Part shown: piece after piece, positions 6,703 to 12,537 of the stretch
How the letters are laid out: every line of letters begins with the position of its first letter
How positions within the stretch are numbered: position 1 is the first letter of the stretch
DNA from: CAVSUR01 sp052143655
GTDB lineage: Bacteria; Actinomycetota; Actinomycetes; Streptosporangiales; Streptosporangiaceae
DNA: 12,672 nt
Assembly: GCA_052143655.1 (NCBI GenBank)
Contig: JBKQSL010000022.1
Coordinates: 1-12,672 of the forward strand
Direction: 5' to 3'
Program-made: the position numbers and the translations under genes
The notes under the pieces: generated by a model
Database searches by the model: none
The model's input: the letters and a program-made list of their open reading frames with translations, nothing else
What the model was told of the DNA's origin: nothing

Positions 6703-6950
6703 TGGACCTGAGCGTGCGGGACACCTGGGAGATCACGCCGGACCAGGTGACGCTGACCGGGCTGGACTGGGACGCGATCCTGGCCGAGGTGCGGGACGAG
6801 CTGGGCCTGCCGGCCCGGGCGCGGCTGCGGGCCGAGCCGCATGCGCTGCTGGTGTACGGGAAGGGGCAGCTCTTCCTGCCGCTGCCGAATACTTACGTCA
6901 GGTGGCCTAACTTAACTAACACGGGCGACATTGATCTGCAGCAACGATGA
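6660..6950 (+). pseudogene. Internal fragment of a 2OG-Fe(II) oxygenase-like protein
   Basis: In the frame of ATG 6702, protein-like sequence begins earlier, near 6672: ARFGRGEQTLMDLSVRDTWE, then ITPDQVTLTGLDWDAILAEV, RDELGLPARARLRAEPHALL, VYGKGQLFLP. This matches my memory of the N-terminal third of actinobacterial prolyl-4-hydroxylase-like 2OG-Fe(II) oxygenases, where FGxGEQT, LVYGxGQFFxPHxD and then the iron-binding residues follow. Here the match stops at FLPLP (about 6890), and the remainder (NTYVRWPNLTNTGDIDLQQR) is AT-rich and unrelated. No HxD or distal His remains, so it cannot be active. The TGATG overlap with the preceding stop mimics translational coupling, but the ATG is an internal Met of the original protein. 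Confidence 0.5.
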
Positions 6951-7101
6951 TTCCAGATAGCCGAGGAAGGCTCACGGCGGTGCTGGCTGTAGTTGGTGCC
7001 TCACGCGGACTAGGCCGGGCGCGGTCGCCAGCGGGTTGCGGCGGTGGCTCGACGGTCTTAAAGTAGATCAATTCCGGCATTGACGGCCAGGGGGGACGCG
7101 C
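6951..7101. other. Upstream region of the peptidase gene
   Basis: Non-coding, with its most AT-rich part around 7055-7080 (TCTTAAAGTAGATCAATTCC), where the peptidase promoter probably lies. I cannot assign -35 and -10 boxes firmly. A strong purine-rich site, AGGGGGGA (about 7088-7095), sits roughly 6 nt before ATG 7102 and supports that start. Confidence 0.45.
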
Positions 7102-8355
7102 ATGCACGGGACCAGGCAATGTCGGCTCGCGTTGAGGGTGACCCCGGTGCTGGCGGCGGCCGCGCTCCTGACCGGGGCAGCGGCCAGCCCGGCCGCCATC
7201 GGCCACCGGGCGCCCGGCCAGGCACACATCCTCAGCAGGATCATCGGCGGCCCGTTCGCCGCCCCGGTCGGCTTCGCGCCGACCCAGATCCGCAACGTGT
7301 ACGGCTTCAACGCCATGGGCAACGACGCCAAGGGCAACCCCATCGACGGCCAGGGCCAGATCATCGGCATCGTGCTGTGGGACAGCGACGCCTACCTGCA
7401 GTCCGACATCGCCCAGTTCCTCAATACCTACAGCTACCTCAAGGGCATGAACGGCCTGACCAGCAAGACCGCGTGCACGGTCAGCACCACCATCCACGCC
7501 ACGCCGTGCTTCGAGGTGGCCTATGCCACCGGCAAGAAGCCGCCGCCGATGAGCAAGAACGACATGGGTGAGGCCTCGCTCGACGCCGAATGGGCGCACG
7601 TCACCGCGGAGGGCGCCGACATCCTGTTCGTGGAGGCGGCCGGCGACAGCGGGCCGCAACTGCTGGCGGGAGTGGACAAGGCGGTGTCGATGGGGGCGAC
7701 CGTGGTGTCGATGTCCTGGGACCAGACCGGCATCTCCGCGGCCGACAACAATCACTTCGACGTCTCGACAGCCGGCTTCGTGAGCGGCTCGGGTGACTAC
7801 AGCTGCCCGGACAAGAGCGGGCAGATCTACCCTTCGGGGTCCTCCTATGTCCTGTCGGTCGGGGGCACGAGCCTGACCATCGACGGCACCACGTCGAGCC
7901 AGACGACGTGGGACAAGAGCGGCGGGTACGCCAACACCCAGGAGCCCAGGCCCGGCTATCAGCTCAACTGGTCGACCGATCAGTACCGGGTCGACAACGA
8001 TGTCTCCTACAACGCCATCAACTACCCGATCACCCTGGCTGGCAAGTGGTACACGGAGGACGGCGTCTCGGCCGGCATCCCACAGTGGGCCGGCCTGGTA
8101 GCCGACGCCGATCAGGCCCGGGTGGCCCTGGGCAAGTCGGTGCTGGCGGCCAGCGGGCTGCTGGACGGGATTTACCTGGCGGCCAACTCGCACGAGCCCA
8201 AGCCGGGGGTCATCGACCCGGCCATGTTCAACGACATCACCACCGGCTCGGCCGGCTCGCCGGCGGAATGCAAGGCCACGAAGGGGTGGGACTGGCCGAC
8301 CGGCCTCGGCACGCCGCACGCGAACGCGCTGGTCAGCGAGCTCGCCGACTTGTAG
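7102..8355 (+). CDS. Secreted S53 (sedolisin-type) serine peptidase without propeptide
   Basis: 417 residues. An N-terminal signal peptide is clear: RQCRLALR, a hydrophobic TPVLAAAALLTGAAA and a cleavage-like ASPA around residue 30. The catalytic domain begins near TQIRNVYGFNAMG (61-73). Family motifs follow: GEASLDAEWAHVTAEGA with E157 and D161 in the E-x-x-x-D spacing of the S53 Glu/Asp pair; VSGSGD with D232 as oxyanion Asp; VLSVGGTSLT (250-259); PRPGYQ; DGVSAGIPQWAGL with nucleophile S323; and FNDITTG plus GWDWPTGLG (395-403), where S53 enzymes bind calcium. All catalytic residues are present, so activity at acid pH outside the cell is plausible. Two oddities stand out. The usual 150-200-residue activation domain is missing: only about 30 residues separate signal and catalytic domain. 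The normal GGTS around the nucleophile is DGVS. Start ATG 7102 has a good ribosome site. No partner gene is adjacent. Confidence 0.9.
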   Translation: MHGTRQCRLALRVTPVLAAAALLTGAAASPAAIGHRAPGQAHILSRIIGGPFAAPVGFAPTQIRNVYGFNAMGNDAKGNPIDGQGQIIGIVLWDSDAYLQSDIAQFLNTYSYLKGMNGLTSKTACTVSTTIHATPCFEVAYATGKKPPPMSKNDMGEASLDAEWAHVTAEGADILFVEAAGDSGPQLLAGVDKAVSMGATVVSMSWDQTGISAADNNHFDVSTAGFVSGSGDYSCPDKSGQIYPSGSSYVLSVGGTSLTIDGTTSSQTTWDKSGGYANTQEPRPGYQLNWSTDQYRVDNDVSYNAINYPITLAGKWYTEDGVSAGIPQWAGLVADADQARVALGKSVLAASGLLDGIYLAANSHEPKPGVIDPAMFNDITTGSAGSPAECKATKGWDWPTGLGTPHANALVSELADL

Positions 8356-8419
8356 CCCGCGAGCCGGTCGTATCAGGTCGGCGAGTTCCCGACCGCCGAA
8401 GACGAGCGGCTCGCCGTGT

Positions 8420-9288
8420 CCTGAAGTTGGCAGGGCGGGGGACACAGATCGGTTCGGGGATGACGCCACCCGCGCGGTCATGCCGCCGCACCCGGAAATG
8501 ATCCAAGTCGGTGACGCCATCTGGCAGCGGCCGCAGTGGCGCGGCCTGGTCCAGGGCGCGGTGCGGCCGGTGGGAGTTGTAGAAGTCCTCGTACTCCCGC
8601 AGCACCATCATCAGGTGCCGGTGGTTCCAGATCAGGGTCCGGTCCAGCAGCTCACGCCGGCAGCTGCCAATCACCGCTCCATGATCGAATTCATTCGCGG
8701 TGCCTGAACGGCGGAGCGGATGACCTGGATCCCGGCCGCCTGGAACACGGCATCGAACGCCTGCGTGAAGCTGGCGTCCCGGTCATGCAGGACGAACTTC
8801 GCTCGTTCCCCGGGCATCCCCCAGGTCCATGAGCAGGTTCCGGGCCAGTTGGACGACCCAGGACTGGACCGGGTGCTCCGTGGCGCCCAAGACCCGGGCC
8901 CGCCGACTGGCGTCCTCAATCACCGCAAGGACATTGGAGCTACCCGAATTTCATGCACACTCGGTGGCCGACCGGGACGTCCCCGGCGGGACAACCGCGC
9001 GCACCGGCGGCGGACAATGTCGCGGTGCCAGCGCAAAATCGTGGCCGGGGTCACGATCAGCCGCAACCCGGTCAGGCGCCCGGCCGGCAGCGTCCCGGCG
9101 AGCAACGCCAGCCACGCCCGGTCCGGCCATGTCAACCGAGATTGAGCCCTCGGCCGCTCGCGCAGGGCCACCGCGAGCTGATGGCGCAGCATCAGGATCT
9201 CGGCGTCCTTCCACCATGCCTCCCGCCGCGACAGGCCCAGCACCGACACGGCCTGGGTGACGATGAGGAAGATCAGCTTCACGCCCAC
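8420..9288 (-). pseudogene. Integrase-core (rve) transposase remnant
   Basis: Read from GTG 9288: VGVKLIFLIVTQAVSVLG, REAWWKDAEILMLRHQLAV, RLTWPDRAWLALLAG, TPATILRWHRDIVRRRCARL and GRPGRPPSVHEIR, the N-terminal half of a transposase family common in actinobacteria. Near 8945 the sequence jumps to NVLAVIEDASRRARVLGATE, HPVQSWVVQLARNLLMDL. A one-base shift near 8815 gives AKFVLHDRDASFTQAFDAVF and AVQAPRMNSIMER, and another near 8672 gives IGSCRRELLDRTLIWNHRHL, YEDFYNSHRPHRALDQAAPL and the C-terminal GVTDLDHFRVRRHDRAGGVI. The middle part that normally holds the winged helix and the first catalytic Asp (a CDFF-like motif) is deleted. The later Asp (HDRD) and Glu (NSIMER) survive. The element is inactive. 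Its end near 8430 is approximate, and the usual terminal residues after AGGVI are altered. Confidence 0.85.
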
Positions 9289-9535
9289 AAGCCGAAGATC
9301 ATCGCACGCCAGCCCGAACAGACCTGCCCGCCAGGTACCGTTCGCGTGACCAAGCCGACGGCGTTCCGCACAGCATCTGCCCAGGTGGCGCAGGTTTTCG
9401 GCACCCACAAGTTCCCCGCACCACGGGCGGTGGCCTTTTTGCGCTTGGAGGAGCGCAAACTGGCCGGGTCCAGGGTCCCGGGAATTCCCCGGCGTCGCCG
9501 GCCGGCCCAGTATTTGGCCAGGGTGGGCGAAGGCG
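9289..9535. other. Gap between pseudogenes with no clear gene
   Basis: Minus-strand frames here give GAGNLWVPKTCATWADAVRN and similar stretches that are somewhat protein-like but carry no motif I can name. They may be leftovers of a gene destroyed when the transposase copy arrived. The 8-bp inverted repeat at 9438-9459 lies inside. No promoter or RNA gene is apparent. Confidence 0.35.
9438..9459. repeat. 8-bp inverted repeat, not a terminator
   Basis: TTTGCGCT (9438-9445) and AGCGCAAA (9452-9459) flank the 6-base loop TGGAGG. The T-run precedes the stem on the plus strand and becomes an A-run after the stem on the minus strand, so it does not look like an intrinsic terminator in either direction. 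It lies between two pseudogenes and may be part of a lost gene or an insertion-sequence end. Confidence 0.4.
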
Positions 9536-9778
9536 TCAGTTGATGTCGAACTCGTTGCCCTCGGGGTCCTTCATCCCCGCCGCGTAGTGATCGAGGCCGT
9601 CGGCGCTCAGGGCTCCGGTGAGCGTGGCCCCGAGATCCGTCAGCGCCTGGCCGCGGCGTCGACTCGCTGCATGCGGGTGGCGAGCGGGTCCGAACGGCTG
9701 CCGCTGACGTGGATGTCAAGGTGGAGGCGGTTCTTGACCACCGTGGCGTCCGGCATCACATGGAACCAGATGCGGGGG
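9536..9778 (-). pseudogene. VOC/glyoxalase-superfamily C-terminal fragment with frameshift
   Basis: Minus-strand translation gives PRIWFHVMPDATVVKNRLHL, DIHVSGSRSDPLATRMQRVD, AAARR and, after a net one-base loss near 9643, LTDLGATLTGALSADGLDHY, AAGMKDPEGNEFDIN and a stop at 9536-9538. The order KNRLHLDI ... LGA ... DPEGNEFDI is characteristic of the second half of small vicinal-oxygen-chelate proteins, whose metal Glu lies in the GNEFDI strand. The first half, including the upstream metal ligands, is missing. The sequence is joined at about 9780 to the primase remnant. Without the frameshift the tail would read normally, so the gene was recently functional or was transferred as a fragment. 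The original substrate cannot be told. Confidence 0.75.
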
Positions 9779-9781
9779 CTC

Positions 9782-10964
9782 GTCACCGCGGGGATCGATG
9801 ATGCTGTCCGGCAGGCATCGCGCTCCCACCGGCCTTCGGCGCTGTCCAGGTGATCGTGCCGCTCCTCGAGGCAGGCGTCGATGACGATCCTCGCGAGCGG
9901 CTCGGCGTGCTGGAGGGCGTCGCGGTCTCCGGGCTGTTCAGGTACTTCGGCACGGCTGGCCCGGAACCGGGCTCCGCCCGGCCGATGAAGCCGGCGATCG
10001 TTCCGTGCTCGTCGCGGATGGCGAGCATGACGCGGTCGCGGAAGTGGTCGATGAAGGTGCCGCGGGAGGACCGGCGGGCCAGGCCGGCTGCCTCGATCAC
10101 GGTGTCGTCGTAACCGAGTCCGCGCAGGTGGCTGAGGAGAGCGGTCCACCCGCCGGGGGCGTAGCCGATGCGCCATCGCCGGGCGGTTGCGTGGTCCAGG
10201 CCGCGGGCTGCGAGGTAGCCGGGGACTCAGCTGCGGGCCGGGCTGGCGAGGTAGAACCGTTCGGCGTCCTGTAAGACATGGCTGATGCCGCCCCCGGCCG
10301 GAACCCGGCCGGCGGCCGAGTCGGCCTCGACCTGGCGGATGCCCCGGCATCCTGCGGTGCCCGCGCCGGGCACGATCGCGAGGCAGCCGTGGGCGAGGAC
10401 GTGCGCCAGCTCGTGGACCAGCGCCACGGCTGCCTCACTGACGGTGAGGTCCGGGGCGATCGTGATCCTGTGGCTGGCCCAGTCCGTGGCGCCCAGGCCA
10501 GGACCGCAGTCCGTCCGGACGGCAGCGAACCCCTCGCGCCTGGCCAGCCAGGTCAGCGCATCCCACAGCCCTGGCGGTGGCCCTCCCCCGGCAGGTGCCG
10601 CCGGCTCCGGGCCTGCCGGCGGCGGCCGCTGGCACCAAGGCGGCCTCGCGCCGCCCGGCAGGCCGCCCGGGCCGGCCGGGCCGCCGGGGCCAGTCAGAGC
10701 GGCCGGTGCTGGGGGCCGGCTGCCGCTGGCCGGCAGGCTCGGGTGGTGACCGTTCCGGGCGATATCCGGATCGGCTGCCTGCGGCCAGCCGGCCTGCTGC
10801 CAGCCGGCGGGGCCGGCCGCGCCCGCTGCCGCGACGGGCGGCGGCGCTGGCGGCGGGGCGGGGGTGATCAGGCTGGCGAGAGCGGCGAGAGCGGCGTCCG
10901 GGGTCGAGTAGTCCAGCCGCGCCAGCGCCGGGGTCAGTGCCAGCACCTGGACCTGCCGCAGCAC
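9782..10964 (-). pseudogene. ImmA/IrrE-type metallopeptidase plus Toprim primase-like protein, broken
   Basis: From Met 10964: an Ala-rich helix (VLRQVQVLALTPALARLDY), a long Pro/Gly linker, then LWDALTWLARREGFAAVRTD, TDWASHRITIAPDLTVSEAA and the zinc site HELAHVLAH (H184, E185, H188) with E213 in QVEADS, as in ImmA/IrrE peptidases. After LQDAERFYLASPARS an in-frame TGA (10227-10229) stands where related proteins have Trp. Beyond it the same frame continues VPGYLAARGLDHATARRWRI, GYAPGGWTALLSHLRGLGYD, GLARRSSRGTFIDHFRDRVM, IRDEHGTIAGFIGRAEPG and VPKYLNSPET, a DnaG/Toprim-like primase region. The frame then shifts and jumps near 9925 to ALQHAEPLARIVIDACLEER, the C-terminal helical region. The Toprim catalytic core between them is lost. 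The segment between VEADS and LQDAERF also looks shortened. Proteins of this build accompany actinomycete integrative or conjugative elements, so this is probably element debris. Confidence 0.75.
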
Positions 10965-11029
10965 CTCGGCCGCAGCGGCCGGGTCCGCGAACCGGGCACG
11001 GGTCAGCGCCGCCTGAGCCCGCCGCTCTG

Positions 11030-11285
11030 CCCGCCGGGCGCAGGCCCCACACCGCCAGCCTCGGCGCCACCGCCGGCTCGCCCCGCGCCGCCCGGCGCAT
11101 CAGCAGCACCGCGCACAGCCCGGCCGCGCCGTCCAGCGCGCCCCACAGCAGGTACGGCCACGGCCCCGCCAGGCCCATGTTCTGCCGGGCGAACCCGGTC
11201 AGGCCATGCGCGGAGATAGCCGCCGCCACCGCCGCGAAGCCGAACAGCAGCCCGTACTGCGCCCCGCTGCCGTCTCCCGCGCCCG
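11030..11285 (-). pseudogene. DUF2637 (SpdB-like) membrane protein fragment
   Basis: The frame reads GDGSGAQYGLLFGFAAVAAA, ISAHGLTGFARQNMGLAGPW, PYLLWGALDGAAGLCAVLLM and RRAARGEPAVAPRLAVWGL, the central transmembrane part of DUF2637 proteins, which are encoded with conjugative-transfer and spread functions in actinomycete elements. An in-frame TGA lies upstream with no ATG or GTG in between until a GTG inside the hydrophobic stretch, so the N-terminus is lost. At about 11035 the frame shifts to RRAERRAQAALTRARFADPA, AAAEVLRQV, which runs into the ImmA/IrrE frame. The third and fourth membrane segments normally following AVWGL (often VAASA.FNxTHAP) are missing, so a deletion joined the two. 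It is non-functional as it stands. Confidence 0.7.
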
Positions 11286-11383
11286 CCGGGCCGCGTCGCC
11301 GGTCACCGGCAGCCGCCGCCCCGCAGCGGCGCCCGGCCCTCCCCGAAAACGGTGATCAGCACCCGCCACCCCGCATGACATAA

Positions 11384-11425
11384 ACTCAAGAAAATATTGC
11401 AAGTTTTCATATCAACTCAAGTTGA
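11384..11425. promoter_or_regulatory. AT-rich palindromic upstream region, candidate operator/promoter
   Basis: The stretch 11376-11440 is strikingly AT-rich for this window. It holds TCAACT-CA-AGTTGA (11412-11425), two 6-base arms around 2 bases, and a second ACTCAAG at 11384-11390 that matches 11415-11421. AAACT and AGTTT also face each other around AATATT at 11382-11406. It lies 105-150 bp upstream of the EspR-like gene, so autoregulation is a natural guess. Precise -35 and -10 boxes could not be placed. Confidence 0.45.
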
Positions 11426-11530
11426 GGTCAATATAGCCTGCGGGATCACCGGGCCGTCAACCTGAAGGTCCGTCATGACAGGCAGCGGTTGATCTGAGAT
11501 GATGGCCGGAGTTGCGGAGGAGGCAGCCAG

Positions 11531-11998
11531 ATGACAGAACCGGCCAGGACCGGAGACCAGGCCCGCCCTCCCCTGCGCACCCTCGCCGACAAGGTCAACT
11601 GGCTGATCAGCCGCGCGCACCCCGCAGGCCGCGGCCCCTACTCCAACGCCGAGGTCATCACCCTCATCGAGAAGGCCACCGGCGAGCAGTTCTCCCACAC
11701 CACCATCTGGAAGCTCCGCAATGGCCAGGCCGCCAACCCCCAGATGCGCCTCATCCAGGCCCTCGCCCGCACCTTCGGCGTCCCCCCCGCCTTCTTCTTC
11801 GACGACTACGACGAGCAGCAGGCCGGGCTGCTCGCCGAGCAGATCGAGCTCCTCGCCCTCGTCCGCGACGCCCGCGTCACCAGCACCCAGCTCCGCGCCC
11901 TCCTCCAGCTCACCCCGGCCGCCCGCCAGGCCGTCACCGACCTCATCACACACACCGCGCGCAACGACACCCAAGAGCACGGCACTGGCAGCAACTAG
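11531..11998 (+). CDS. EspR-like XRE-family DNA-binding protein
   Basis: 155 residues. After a short flexible start, TLADKVNWLISRAHPAGRGP, YSNAEVITLIEKATGEQFSH, TTIWKLRNGQAANPQMRLIQ and ALARTFGVPPAFFFDDYDEQ form an XRE-type helix-turn-helix, with the recognition helix around SHTTIWKLRNG. QAGLLAEQIELLALVRDARV, TSTQLRALLQLTPAARQAVT and DLITHTA then form a helical C-terminal dimerisation region. The layout and the PxGRGPxxxAEV, NP and FF/Y-DDxY positions resemble mycobacterial EspR, a nucleoid-associated regulator. Close relatives are common next to accessory genes in actinomycetes. Start ATG 11531 has an excellent ribosome site, GGAGGAGG at 11516-11523, 7 nt away. Codons are almost uniformly C-ending, so the gene is under selection and not decayed like its neighbours. 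It is transcribed alone; both sides carry opposite-strand pseudogenes. Its targets are unknown, and the AT-rich palindrome upstream suggests self-control. Confidence 0.88.
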   Translation: MTEPARTGDQARPPLRTLADKVNWLISRAHPAGRGPYSNAEVITLIEKATGEQFSHTTIWKLRNGQAANPQMRLIQALARTFGVPPAFFFDDYDEQQAGLLAEQIELLALVRDARVTSTQLRALLQLTPAARQAVTDLITHTARNDTQEHGTGSN

Positions 11999-12004
11999 CC
12001 CGCG

Positions 12005-12018
12005 CCCGCTGATGCGGG
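12005..12018 (+). terminator. Short hairpin behind the EspR-like gene
   Basis: CCCGC-TGAT-GCGGG forms a 5-bp GC stem with a 4-base loop, beginning 7 nt after the TAG of the regulator gene. No T-tract follows, which is common for actinobacterial terminators. The stem is short, so the call is weak. Confidence 0.3.
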
Positions 12019-12056
12019 AAGCCATGACGGCGAGCCGCACCGGACTCAGCGCACGA

Positions 12057-12311
12057 TCACGGCGCCGGCGGCCACGAGCCCGTGACCCGGACATGCCGCT
12101 GATCGATGACCAGCCCGCCGGGTAGCTGGACATCGGCAATGCCGACCGGATAGGCCGCGATGCTCGGGCCAGGGCCACCGCGGTGATCCCGGTTCCACGC
12201 ACAGACCTGACTGGCCATCGTCTCGGCCAGAGCGGCGGCATCCGGGCCGAAGACATCGCCGCCGAGCTCGACCGCGCCGTCATCCGCCTTGCGCGCCGCG
12301 AGGTAGGCGCG
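12057..12311 (-). pseudogene. C-terminal fragment of a methyltransferase-like protein
   Basis: One minus-strand frame gives KADDGAVELGGDVFGPDAAA, LAETMASQVCAWNRDHRGGP, GPSIAAYPVGIADVQLPGGL and VIDQRHVRVTGSWPPAP with a stop at 12057-12059. The pattern LAxxxxxQVxxWxRDHRGGPGP, YPxGxxDxxLPxGxVIDxRHxRVTxSWP resembles the C-terminal accessory region of actinobacterial isoaspartate-methyltransferase-like or FxLD-type maturation methyltransferases, as I recall them. The SAM-binding domain is absent. Upstream, the sequence joins transposase-like DNA at about 12311. It is a remnant. The assignment rests on pattern memory and could be another protein with the same tail. Confidence 0.5.
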
Positions 12312-12430
12312 CGGGCGTGGCCATCGACGTGCAGGAATCCGAGCGCTTCCGGCAGGGCGGCGGCGTGCCGCCGGGCCAGCGCCATGATCAGCTCATGTGC
12401 CTTGCCGACGGAGGCAAGCTCGGGACGTCG
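12312..12430 (-). pseudogene. Transposase fragment (DDE type, FLHVDGHARA motif)
   Basis: The frame reads ELASVGKAHELIMALARRHA, AALPEALGFLHVDGHARAYL. A helix rich in Ala and Arg followed by GFLxVDGHxRAY matches, from memory, the region around the first catalytic Asp of a putative DDE transposase family frequent in actinobacteria, where the next residues are normally HGTR or FGTR-like. Here the match ends at once and methyltransferase-like sequence takes over. Upstream a one-base loss (DVPGAG expected as DVPELA) separates it from the next piece. Only about 40 codons remain. Confidence 0.45.
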
Positions 12431-12537
12431 AGCATGACACGATAAGAGACCACGCGGAGCCACTCCCGGTAGCGGATGATCTTCGGCGAGACCTCTTCTG
12501 CCGGGGGCTCCGCGTCCTCACGGCGACCTCCGCATAT
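12418..12537 (-). pseudogene. Short coding remnant of unknown origin
   Basis: The minus-strand frame gives DICGGRREDAEPPAEEVSPK, IIRYREWLRVVSYRVMLDVP before shifting frame into the transposase fragment. Codon use is protein-like from EEVSPK onward. A TAA lies upstream in the same frame with no good start between, so the N-terminus is missing. It may be the earlier part of the same transposase or a third unrelated gene. I cannot name it. Confidence 0.35.

Noticed and set aside
6475..6950. Toxin-antitoxin operon with TGATG coupling
   Set aside because: The second frame resembles an internal piece of an oxygenase, not an antitoxin, and protein-like sequence extends upstream of its ATG.
6916..8520. 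Long minus-strand open frame (534 codons)
   Set aside because: It lies opposite the S53 peptidase gene, has no domain motifs and arises from G/C-ending codons on the true strand.
9438..9459. Hairpin as a terminator for the VOC pseudogene
   Set aside because: The T-run precedes the stem on the plus strand and is an A-run after it on the minus strand, so neither orientation fits.
10560..10870. Low-complexity G/C-rich stretch as a repeat array
   Set aside because: It encodes the Pro/Gly/Ala linker of the ImmA/IrrE-type protein and shows no fixed period.
11417..12463. Minus-strand frame of 348 codons
   Set aside because: It overlaps the EspR-like gene in antisense. Its only protein-like part is the short transposase fragment at its start, after which the real frame changes.
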